Origin: JAJRPT01 sp965661945
Lineage (GTDB): Bacteria > Bacteroidota > Ignavibacteria > Kapaibacteriales > UBA2268
Assembly: GCA_965661945.1 (NCBI GenBank)
Contig: CBFIFP010000001.1
Coordinates: forward strand, 868,001 to 932,000
Direction of reading: 5' to 3'
Length of the DNA: 64,000 nucleotides
The position numbers were made by a program, and so were the translations under genes. The notes beneath the pieces were generated by a model, which worked only from the letters and a program-made list of their open reading frames with translations, made no database searches and was not told the DNA's origin. Shown here in pieces: positions 25,283-33,435 of the stretch. Each line of letters starts with the position of its first letter. The first letter of the stretch is position 1.

Positions 25283-25687
25283 ATGATAAAGTCAATTAAT
25301 CACATAGGTATAGCAGTTAAGAACTTGGAAGAAAGTTTGAGTTTATATTTAAAAATATTCCAACCAACTGATATTCACAGAGAAAGCGTAGAAGAGCAAA
25401 AAGTAAATATTGCTTCATTTAAAGTTGGAGATGTTTTACTCGAATTAACCGAAGCAATGGACGAAACTTCGCCAATTCATAAATTCATAGAAAAAAAAGG
25501 CGAAGGAATTCACCATATTGCTTTTGAGAGTAGTAATGTGCAAGAAGATTTAGACCGATTAAAAAGCGAGGGGATAAACTTAATCAATGAAGAACCCAGA
25601 TTAGGCGCCCACGATATGCTGATTGCCTTTATGCACCCAAAATCGACTGGTAGCGTATTGATGGAGTTATGTCAGGGGAAGGAATGA
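25283..25687 (+). CDS. mce: Methylmalonyl-CoA epimerase
   Basis: A 134-aa glyoxalase-fold protein with 'INHIGIAVKNLEESLSLY' (metal His 7), 'VLLELTEA', 'KKGEGIHHIAFES' and 'VLMELCQ' (final Glu ligand). It interconverts (2S)- and (2R)-methylmalonyl-CoA in the propionyl-CoA/succinyl-CoA route. Length and motifs match the family. It starts one base after the GlmU-like gene, so both are one transcript. An acyl-CoA carboxylase beta subunit at 43.5-45.2 kb fits related acyl-CoA metabolism. Confidence 0.9.
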   Translation: MIKSINHIGIAVKNLEESLSLYLKIFQPTDIHRESVEEQKVNIASFKVGDVLLELTEAMDETSPIHKFIEKKGEGIHHIAFESSNVQEDLDRLKSEGINLINEEPRLGAHDMLIAFMHPKSTGSVLMELCQGKE

Positions 25688-25849
25688 GGAAACATTTTAT
25701 ACTTCACAGCAATAAATCCACCCAATTAAAAGTTCGATGTAAGTATAACACTTTCACAAAAGGAATTATGCAGGTGAAACTCTATAGAAATTCTTAAATA
25801 TCTTTAAAAAAAATAATACATAATTAAATAAAACGTTCCAACTTTTATG
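25688..25849. other. Intergenic sequence downstream of mce
   Basis: No recognisable gene. A short stretch around 25750-25796 (TFTKGIMQVK in one frame) may be the decayed front part of the PIN-toxin remnant that follows. Confidence 0.35.
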
Positions 25850-26073
25850 ATAACATTAAGAAAAAAAAGAATTAGAAATACTTACAATCCCTCAATTAAA
25901 GCAATTTATTGGGATTAACCCTGTTTAAATTAAGAATTAAAGGTATAACTGTTCCGTATTAAAATGTTTTAATTGCTACATTAGCACTTAAAAAGAATTT
26001 AAAATTGTGAACATTTGATAAACATTTTACATTTATAAAAAAAGAATTAAAAGAATTAGATTTAATTAAATAA
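25850..26073 (+). pseudogene. Decayed PIN-domain (VapC-like) toxin gene
   Basis: Fragments in two frames read KELEILTIPQLKQFIGINPV, then after a frameshift KLRIKGITVPY*NVLIATLAL, KKNLKL*TFDKHFTFIKKEL and KELDLIK with a stop at 26071-26073. 'GITVP..(D/N)VLIA..AL...L.L.T.DKHF' is the C-terminal half of PIN toxins. One stop sits where related proteins often have Trp (TGG to TGA). No intact antitoxin is seen beside it. Start and upstream part are too decayed to place. Confidence 0.6.
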
Positions 26074-26426
26074 GCTCATAGGCACAAGAAGGCTTTGCAA
26101 CGTGGTAACCAGAAAATATTTCTTACTCTCTTGCAATAAATTCATCTGCTGATACGTTTAGTGTAAAAATATTTTATTACAAATTTTTAATGGATTATAA
26201 TCTTCAATAATATTATAATTAATATTTAAAATCTAAACTATTATCATAAATTTTAGATTTTGTGTAGATTTTTACACATAAAAGCCGTGAATTTCGTAAT
26301 TTTGTAAAATTTATAATAAAAATTGCTAAATTTTATTAATTCTCATTATTTCTTTTGAGAAATAATTAATAATTTTAAAATATTTTAAAAACAGTTTTAA
26401 ACATAATATAAAATCCAAAGGAAAAA
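26074..26426. other. Upstream region of gltX, no gene seen
   Basis: About 350 bp of AT-rich sequence after the PIN remnant. It should hold the gltX promoter. I saw no T-box-like element, tRNA or other RNA. Confidence 0.45.
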
Positions 26427-27887
26427 ATGTCTGTTAGAGTAAGATTTGCTCCATCACCAACTGGCTATCTCCACGTAGGTGGTTTAAGAACAGCACTTTA
26501 CAACTATCTTTTTGCAAGAAATAAAGGCGGAAAGATGATTCTTAGAATTGAAGATACCGATAGAACAAGATTTGTTGAGAATGCTCAAGAAAATCTTATT
26601 AAATCTTTAGAGTGGGCTGGGATAACATTTGATGAAGGACCTGGTTTTGGTGGTGATTTTGGACCTTATATCCAAAGCGAAAGATTTGATTTATATGCTA
26701 AGTATGCAAAAGAATTAATTGATAATGGAACTGCTTATTATGCTTTTGATACTGCAGAGGAAATTGAAGCAATGCGTGAGAGACAAAAGAAAGCAGGCAT
26801 TGCTCCTAAATATGATAGAACTTCTATGAAAAATCAATTTACTCTTGGAGAGCAAGAAACTAAACGGTTGATTGATGATGGAGTTGAAAAAGTTGTTCGT
26901 CTTAAAGTTCCATTTAATGAAGAAGTGAAATTTAAAGATATTATTCGTGGTGATGTAAGTGTCAAGACAAAAGATGTTGATGACCAAATTCTTTTAAAGT
27001 CAGATGGCTTTCCAACTTACCATTTAGCAAATGTTGTAGATGATTATTTAATGCAAATAACCCATGTTATCAGAGGTGAAGAATGGTTGCCATCCACCCC
27101 TAAACACGTGATACTCTATAAATCTTTTGGTTGGGAAATGCCAGAGTTTGCTCATCTTCCATTGCTTTTGAATAATAATAAAACTAAACTATCCAAAAGA
27201 CACGGAGATGTTGCTGTTGAAGATTTTAAGCAAAAAGGTTATATAAAAGAGGCATTTGTAAATTTTGTGGCACTTTTGGGCTGGAATCCTTCTGGTGATA
27301 ATGAAATACACTCAATGCAATATTTAATTGACCATTTCAATCTTGAGAAAGTAAACAAAGGAGGCGCAATCTTCGATAGACCTAAATTACTTTGGATGAA
27401 CTCATTATATTTGAGAAATCAATCAGATGAAGAGATTTATGAAATGCTTAAAGAAGAATTAAAAGAAAGTGGAATAGAAAAAAATAAAGATTATGTTCTT
27501 CAAGTGATTAACTTACTAAAAGAAAGAATAAATTTTGCTGGAGATTTAGTTGATTTTGCTGATTATATGTGGAATAAACCGACAGTTTATGACCCTCAGT
27601 ATAAATCTAAACAATGGAAAGAAGATACACCAAATCTTGTTTTACCAGTAATTGAAATGTTTAAACAAGTAAATAATTGGGACTTTGATACATTACACAA
27701 AATAGTTGAAGATTATTTGAATGAAAAAGGTGTTGGATTTGGTAAATTAATGAATCCTTTAAGACTTATGATAACTGGGAAACCTGTTGGAGCTGGTATG
27801 TTCGAAACTATGGTTATCCTAGGAAAGGAAGAAAGTTTAGAAAGATTTGATATTTTTATGAAAAAATTGAATGATGGTGAAGTTTAA
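26427..27887 (+). CDS. gltX: Glutamyl-tRNA synthetase
   Basis: A 486-aa class I synthetase. The HIGH-type motif is in FAPSPTGYLHVGGLRTALYN (residues 7-26) and the KMSKS-type motif is KLSKRHGD (about 254-261). 'HVIRGEEWLPSTPKHVILY' is also characteristic. It charges tRNA-Glu (and possibly tRNA-Gln) with glutamate. Length is normal. The ribosome-binding site is CAAAGGAAAAA. The stop lies within the next gene, which overlaps by 17 nt. Confidence 0.95.
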   Translation: MSVRVRFAPSPTGYLHVGGLRTALYNYLFARNKGGKMILRIEDTDRTRFVENAQENLIKSLEWAGITFDEGPGFGGDFGPYIQSERFDLYAKYAKELIDNGTAYYAFDTAEEIEAMRERQKKAGIAPKYDRTSMKNQFTLGEQETKRLIDDGVEKVVRLKVPFNEEVKFKDIIRGDVSVKTKDVDDQILLKSDGFPTYHLANVVDDYLMQITHVIRGEEWLPSTPKHVILYKSFGWEMPEFAHLPLLLNNNKTKLSKRHGDVAVEDFKQKGYIKEAFVNFVALLGWNPSGDNEIHSMQYLIDHFNLEKVNKGGAIFDRPKLLWMNSLYLRNQSDEEIYEMLKEELKESGIEKNKDYVLQVINLLKERINFAGDLVDFADYMWNKPTVYDPQYKSKQWKEDTPNLVLPVIEMFKQVNNWDFDTLHKIVEDYLNEKGVGFGKLMNPLRLMITGKPVGAGMFETMVILGKEESLERFDIFMKKLNDGEV

Positions 27888-28380
27888 GTTATTAATAATT
27901 TTAGCTATTTTAATGTTTGTTGGGGCTTGTAATATCTTCAAAAAAGATTTTTACAAAGATCATCCATGCGTGAACGAAAAAACTAAAAATCTTAGTATTG
28001 AGTGGGGTTATTATCTAAGTCAAACTAAAGATTATTATGGATTCAAACTAACTACAAAAGGTGATATTTATTCAATAACAAAAACAAACTCGGAAGGCGA
28101 ATATTTGCTTTCAATCTCAAAAGAAGTTTATTGTAGTTTATATGCAGATTTGAATAAAGAAGTTTTTAAATCACAAACGTTAAATGTTCCAAGAGATACT
28201 AATTGTTATTTTTTGATTGAAAATAAAGAAAATAACTACATGTTTAGAGCATTGTGGGACCCTAAATTTAAAAATATAGGTTCTGATGGCTTTAAATCAG
28301 TATGGAAAAAATTTAACAACAAATTACCAATAATTAAAGATGGTAAAAAAACATATTACAACTTTGAATTTAACGACTGA
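27871..28380 (+). CDS. Lipoprotein of unknown function
   Basis: A 169-aa protein with a lipobox (LLIILAILMFVGACNIFKKD; Cys near residue 20). The rest is soluble and basic, with 'IEWGYYLSQTKDYYGFKLTT' and a 'NNYMFRALWDPKFKN' segment. Start may be the second Met (27874). The overlap with gltX and the 5-nt gap to the response regulator place it in one operon. No family recognised. Confidence 0.7.
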   Translation: MMVKFKLLIILAILMFVGACNIFKKDFYKDHPCVNEKTKNLSIEWGYYLSQTKDYYGFKLTTKGDIYSITKTNSEGEYLLSISKEVYCSLYADLNKEVFKSQTLNVPRDTNCYFLIENKENNYMFRALWDPKFKNIGSDGFKSVWKKFNNKLPIIKDGKKTYYNFEFND

Positions 28381-28385
28381 AAAAT

Positions 28386-29780
28386 ATGAAAATACTAATT
28401 GCAGATGATAATAAGGATTTTTGCTCTACAATGGCTGAGATTGTGGGTTCTATGAATTTCGAGACTGAAATGTTTAACACTCCAGATTCAGCAATTAGCT
28501 TTATTGCATTAAATCATAATAAAATTGCATTAATGTTATTAGATATAGAATTCGGTCCAGGTGAAGAAAAAAATGGGTTGGATATTCTAGACTATACAAG
28601 AAAAAATTATCCTCAAATCCCCGTTATAATGATATCTGGAAAGGGAACTATAGAAACTGCGGTAAAAGCAACAAAGTTTGGAGCGTCAAATTTTATTGAA
28701 AAATCTACAATATCAAAAGATAAAATAAAAGAGGTAATTAATTCAATTATTGGATTAAATGACCCAAATAATATAGAATCTCTTGAAATTAAAAAGTTTC
28801 TCGAAATGAATGGTATCATAGGAAAAAGCAAGGAAATGATTGCCTTAGGCGATAATATAATAAGATATGGAAGAACCGAATTAAATGTATTAGTAACAGG
28901 CGAGACCGGAACTGGAAAGAAATTAGTAGCTAAAGCTCTTCATAATATTAGCAGAAGAAACCGTCAGCAATTTGTAACGGTTGATATTCCAAATATACCT
29001 GCTGATTTATTTCAAAGTGAATTATTTGGTCATGTAAAAGGTTCATTCTCAGGAGCATTTGAAAATAAAAAAGGACTTTTTCATCAAGCTCACAAAGGTA
29101 CCTTGTTTTTAGACGAAATCGGGGATTTACCTTTAGAGTTACAATCAAATCTTTTGTTACCTGTGGAAGAAAAAAATATAAGAAGAGTTGGATCTGTAAC
29201 CAATGAAGATGTTGATATAAGATTTATTTCTGCTACAGATAAAGATTTACTTAATTCAATTAAAGATAATAAATATAGAGAACAACTCTACCATCGATTA
29301 AGAGAATGCGAAATACACCTACCACCTCTTAGAGAAAGAAGAGAAGATATTCCAGATATTTGCGATTATTACTTAAAAAGTCATAATGAGCATTTCTCGG
29401 AACAAAAAGTATTTTCACCATCTTCATTAGAGTTTTTATGCGAACAAGAGTGGAACGGAAACATCAGAGAACTTATATCCACTCTAAAATTATCGCTTCA
29501 AACTATACAAAAAGAAGTAATTGAAGTTTCTGATTTACATAAAGTGCTTTCTACTGATGGAAAAAATAAAGATAAGGGCGCAACTACTATTGAAGAAGTT
29601 AGAACTCTAAAAGAGGATTTGGAAGAGGTTGATAAGAAAAAAATAGAAACTACCTTATCTCTTACTAATGGAAACGTTTCCAAATCAGCTGCGAAATTAG
29701 GAGTATCAAGAGAAACACTTCATAGTAAAATTAGAAAATATGGAATTGATGTTCAGACTTTCCGATTGAAAAAGAAATAA
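28386..29780 (+). CDS. NtrC-family sigma-54-dependent response regulator
   Basis: A 464-aa protein. The receiver domain (1-120) has ILIADDN and phospho-acceptor D near 52 (LLLDIEF). The AAA+ domain has Walker A GETGTGKK (about 172-179), the sigma-54 loop as GSFSGA instead of GAFTGA (about 219-224), Walker B GTLFLDEIGD (about 238-247) and 'IHLPPLRERREDIP'. A Fis-type HTH ends the protein (NVSKSAAKLGVSRETLHSKI). It should activate sigma-54 promoters after phosphorylation; no kinase gene is adjacent. The loop substitutions are conservative. Confidence 0.9.
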   Translation: MKILIADDNKDFCSTMAEIVGSMNFETEMFNTPDSAISFIALNHNKIALMLLDIEFGPGEEKNGLDILDYTRKNYPQIPVIMISGKGTIETAVKATKFGASNFIEKSTISKDKIKEVINSIIGLNDPNNIESLEIKKFLEMNGIIGKSKEMIALGDNIIRYGRTELNVLVTGETGTGKKLVAKALHNISRRNRQQFVTVDIPNIPADLFQSELFGHVKGSFSGAFENKKGLFHQAHKGTLFLDEIGDLPLELQSNLLLPVEEKNIRRVGSVTNEDVDIRFISATDKDLLNSIKDNKYREQLYHRLRECEIHLPPLRERREDIPDICDYYLKSHNEHFSEQKVFSPSSLEFLCEQEWNGNIRELISTLKLSLQTIQKEVIEVSDLHKVLSTDGKNKDKGATTIEEVRTLKEDLEEVDKKKIETTLSLTNGNVSKSAAKLGVSRETLHSKIRKYGIDVQTFRLKKK

Positions 29781-29781
29781 A

Positions 29782-30819
29782 TTAATTTAAAAATAATATT
29801 TTATTAGGATTTATACCAGTTGTAAAAGTATTTATTTTTTTTGAAGAATTAAATATTATAAGTTCACCAGGGATTTGATGATTAAATGCATTTAATATAT
29901 ATATATTATTTGCATCTATTTCAAATGAATACCAAATATCTTGAGTATCATTTTTAATTTCATTATATATTTGTTTGTCATATAAATTTAAATAATTTAA
30001 ACCATTTTTATTAATAAAATATATTTTATTATTATAATATTTTATTTTTGAATGAATTTCTGCTCTATATTCATTAATTTTATTTAAAGTTTTGAGGTCA
30101 TACTCAATAATAGCTCCAATAGAATCAGACCAATGAAAATTAATATAACTTGCATATAATTTATTATCTATTATTTCTAAATCCATTGTGTTTGGTCCGC
30201 AATATAATTTATTTATTTCTTTATCTTCATTAATATCAATTACTGATATTGTTCTAGCACCCTGCTCGTTATCTTTAATTTCACCAATCGCAGAATTAGA
30301 AACAAATAGCATATTATTATAAGAATTTAACCCTTCGGGACCTGGTCCAACAACTATTTCAGATAGAATATCTAAATTAATTGGAGAAATTTTTAAAACT
30401 GTATTATTTAATAAATCCGAAATAAAAAGATAATTATTAAAATGTATTTTTTTTAAAAATCTATTTTTAGAAAATATATGTGCTTTTTCAATTAGTCCCG
30501 TGTTTTTATTAATTTTTAGAAGCTTATTAGTATGTGAAATAATTATGTAGATATAATTATTAATTATAATCATATCATTTGCAGTATCTCCTAATTTTGA
30601 TTTATTTATTTGTTCATAATAATTAATGTTATTTTTATTACTATCTAAATTAATTAATTGAAGTTTAGAATTATCTTGCCCCAATAATCCTTCGGACAAA
30701 ACGATTATATCACCTTCAATATTATTATCCTTTAATTTAGTATCAGGAGTTTCAACACACGAAATTAAAAATAATATTATTATTAAATTAATTGTTTTTA
30801 AAATGTTTTGTAATTTCAT
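29782..30819 (-). CDS. Beta-propeller surface lipoprotein, BtuG-like partner of the B12 receptor
   Basis: A 345-aa lipoprotein (LIIILFLISCVETPDT) with YVTN/YncE-like propeller repeats: 'NNYIYIIISHTNKLLKIN', 'NNMLFVSNSAIGE', 'IIDNKLYASYINFHWSD' and 'NPNKILFLN' at the end. In Bacteroides, BtuG is a propeller lipoprotein that caps BtuB and binds cobalamin with very high affinity; here the gene is the last in the riboswitch-led operon. Its start overlaps the preceding gene by 32 nt. The BtuG-like role is inferred from fold and context. Confidence 0.75.
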   Translation of the reverse strand: MKLQNILKTINLIIILFLISCVETPDTKLKDNNIEGDIIVLSEGLLGQDNSKLQLINLDSNKNNINYYEQINKSKLGDTANDMIIINNYIYIIISHTNKLLKINKNTGLIEKAHIFSKNRFLKKIHFNNYLFISDLLNNTVLKISPINLDILSEIVVGPGPEGLNSYNNMLFVSNSAIGEIKDNEQGARTISVIDINEDKEINKLYCGPNTMDLEIIDNKLYASYINFHWSDSIGAIIEYDLKTLNKINEYRAEIHSKIKYYNNKIYFINKNGLNYLNLYDKQIYNEIKNDTQDIWYSFEIDANNIYILNAFNHQIPGELIIFNSSKKINTFTTGINPNKILFLN

Positions 30820-31564
30820 TATTCTTAGTTTTTATATAATATCCAGTATGTAAATTAATATTTTCCAATTTATTACCAAATAAATCATAATATTCAATTT
30901 TATTATTTTCAATTTTAGCTACTCTTACAGAACTTACATTTAATGTACTATTTATTATAGCAACAGCGTCTAAATCAAACCCTGAAAGTGTTGGATCATA
31001 ATTATTATGATTTGTATCATCTAAAATTCTTTTGGTAATATCCTCAATTTTTATGTATTTAACTGAATCTAATCCAATATCAGACAAATCAAAAGAATTG
31101 CCCCCAGATTCAGAAGAGTTGAAAGGGTTTCTATTTCCAATAGTTGGATTAGTGCCTGCAAGTCCTTCCAAAGTTTGAAAATCATAAGGAAATTCAATAA
31201 AATTAATTCCATCTTTTGAAACAGAAATTATTGCTGGTTCAGCATAAACTTTATCATTAAATTGATTTATAAAAGCATTTTCAAAGATTGTAAAATCTGC
31301 CCCTTCACCATCAATAATATAATTATCTTTTATACCAACAATTATTACTCCTCCCAAACCAATAGATAATACTTCTACAGGGCTTGATTCTGGAATAAAC
31401 TTACTAGCATTTAAAGATGGTCCTCCAAAAATATTTTGCGGATAGTACATAGTTGATTGTCCAGCATTTTGTCCACTGCCAGGAGTGAATGAATAAACTG
31501 TATCAATAAATACTTGCGCTTTTGATGAAGAAAGAATTAGCAAAAATAAAATTAAGTATTTCAT
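30788..31564 (-). CDS. Secreted cell-surface protein of the cobalamin-uptake operon
   Basis: A 258-aa protein with a signal peptide (MKYLILFLLILSSSKAQ). It contains 'LSIGLGGVIIVGIKDNYIID', 'GADFTIFENAF', 'AIISVSKDGINFIEFPYD' and 'SGFDLDAVAIIN', a beta-rich pattern often found as 'cell surface protein' genes beside B12 TonB receptors in Bacteroidota. Its end ('YYDLFGNKLENINLHTGYYI') resembles a reduced sorting-domain-like strand pair. It overlaps the receptor by 4 nt upstream and the propeller lipoprotein by 32 nt downstream. Confidence 0.75.
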   Translation of the reverse strand: MKYLILFLLILSSSKAQVFIDTVYSFTPGSGQNAGQSTMYYPQNIFGGPSLNASKFIPESSPVEVLSIGLGGVIIVGIKDNYIIDGEGADFTIFENAFINQFNDKVYAEPAIISVSKDGINFIEFPYDFQTLEGLAGTNPTIGNRNPFNSSESGGNSFDLSDIGLDSVKYIKIEDITKRILDDTNHNNYDPTLSGFDLDAVAIINSTLNVSSVRVAKIENNKIEYYDLFGNKLENINLHTGYYIKTKNNEITKHFKNN

Positions 31565-33435
31565 TTCAATTCATAGTTTAAGGTTAATAAAAAATTAATC
31601 CCTGGCATTGGGAAATTGTGAACTAAGTAATAATTTTTATTTAATAAGTTTTTTATTGAAAATATAAGTTTATAGTTATTTTCTAATAAATTAATATTTT
31701 TATTAAAAATTATATCTATTAATAAAAATGGATCAATTACAGAATTTGCATCATTCCCTTGATTAAAATATCTAAAAGAATTATATGATAATAATAAATT
31801 AGTGTTAATAATATTATTTTCATAATAAATATTAGAATTAATTATTTCATTAGGGATATACGGCAAATCGGTGTTTTTTAATATTGTATTTTCAACAAAT
31901 ATTGCTTTTTGATAAGTATAATTAAAATCAAATTTAATTTTATTATAATTAACATTTAACTTAGATTCTATTCCATAATTATTAACTTTTTCTAAATTCG
32001 AAGCACTCCATACTACAGGAGATAAAGGCATAGATAAAATATAATTATCAACTAAAGAATAATATGGATTAATACTAATTTCTATAAATTTAGTCATTTT
32101 AAATTTATTGTTGAAATTAATTGAATTTGATATTTCCGGTAATAAATCAGAATTGCCAAAATTCAAATAGTACATCTCGTTAAAACTAGGCGCTCTAAAA
32201 TTTCTTGAGAGTGTGATTGCTGAGTTGTAATAATTCGAAACATAAGAAATAGAAAACATTGGCGAAAAATTATTGTTTGTATAATTTATCGCATCATATC
32301 TCATACAAATTAATAAATTTATTAATTTATTTTTTATTTTTATTTGTTTATTAATATTTCCCGCAACACCAAATAAATTTCCTAATATATTATTTTCGTT
32401 AAGTAAATTATCTCCATTTAAATAAATTAAATCATTATCTATTCTAAAATTATAATTAATTGAGTTTGTTTTATATTTTAATTCACTAAATAATTGAATG
32501 TTATTAGTGTAATAACTGTTATTTATACCATTAGAATTTATAATTTTATTTAAACTATCTTGATAATTTAATTCAGAATAATTATAAAATATTCCATTAT
32601 TTATTAGTATTTTATTGTTTTGATAATCTAAATTATAATAAATATAATGGTTATTATTAGTTAAATTTGCAGCATTATTTTCTAACTTATCTTGAATTAC
32701 TGAACCAGGTACTCCTTGCTCTGTATAATTTAAAAAATATCTTATTTTTTGACTTATATTATTTTTGATAAATAATTTTGTAAAATTAATATTAACATTA
32801 TTTAATTGACTATTCTTTCTTTTTAATATTAAATCTTGATTGTTAATATTAACACTTATAGGATAATTAGCTTTATTATTTCTATAATCAACTGATAATG
32901 ATGTAGTTTTATTAATTGGATATGTAATACTTCCATTATAATTATTAAAAGAACCAAAATTAAATGTTATTGATTTTTTTTCTGGAATTGTTGAATTAAA
33001 AATAACATTTCCAAATAATGAATTACTACCATAAACACTCGAAGTTCCTATATTTTGTAATTCTATATTACTGATATTATTTGTATTAATTAAAGCGGTG
33101 TTAAAAACACCTGAACTTTTATCATTTATTTTAAAGCCATCATATATATATGCTATTTGGTTTGCTGTGGAGCCACGCAATGAAACCATTTTCATTCCGC
33201 CAGCACCTCCATAATCTCTAAGTGATATCCCACTTTTTTTACTTATTACATCTGATAAGTCAAGTGAATTTGTTTTGATTATTTCTGATTTATTTATATA
33301 AGTTCTACTAAACATTATATTATTCACTTCTTGTTTACTATCAATTATTTCTAATGAATCAATTTGATAAAAAAGGGTGTCCTGCTGTTGAGACAACAGA
33401 ACACCAATGAATATAAAAAAACTACTTAATAACAT
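31561..33435 (-). CDS. TonB-dependent receptor, BtuB-like (cobalamin)
   Basis: A 624-aa receptor: signal peptide (FIFIGVLLSQQ), plug domain ('LDLSDVISKKSGISLRDYGG', 'VSLRGSTANQIAYIYDGFKI', 'GTSSVYGSNSLFGNVIFNST') and a 22-strand-type barrel with 'SRNFRAPSFNEMYYLNFG'. The smaller size and lack of an N-terminal carboxypeptidase-like domain fit BtuB-type receptors. Its place in an operon led by a cobalamin riboswitch makes vitamin B12 or cobinamide the likely substrate. Overlaps the upstream and downstream genes slightly. Confidence 0.85.
   Translation of the reverse strand: MLLSSFFIFIGVLLSQQQDTLFYQIDSLEIIDSKQEVNNIMFSRTYINKSEIIKTNSLDLSDVISKKSGISLRDYGGAGGMKMVSLRGSTANQIAYIYDGFKINDKSSGVFNTALINTNNISNIELQNIGTSSVYGSNSLFGNVIFNSTIPEKKSITFNFGSFNNYNGSITYPINKTTSLSVDYRNNKANYPISVNINNQDLILKRKNSQLNNVNINFTKLFIKNNISQKIRYFLNYTEQGVPGSVIQDKLENNAANLTNNNHYIYYNLDYQNNKILINNGIFYNYSELNYQDSLNKIINSNGINNSYYTNNIQLFSELKYKTNSINYNFRIDNDLIYLNGDNLLNENNILGNLFGVAGNINKQIKIKNKLINLLICMRYDAINYTNNNFSPMFSISYVSNYYNSAITLSRNFRAPSFNEMYYLNFGNSDLLPEISNSINFNNKFKMTKFIEISINPYYSLVDNYILSMPLSPVVWSASNLEKVNNYGIESKLNVNYNKIKFDFNYTYQKAIFVENTILKNTDLPYIPNEIINSNIYYENNIINTNLLLSYNSFRYFNQGNDANSVIDPFLLIDIIFNKNINLLENNYKLIFSIKNLLNKNYYLVHNFPMPGINFLLTLNYELK

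Noticed and set aside
26074..26426. tRNA, T-box or other RNA upstream of gltX
   Set aside because: No cloverleaf, T-box sequence or strong stem was found; the region is plain AT-rich DNA.
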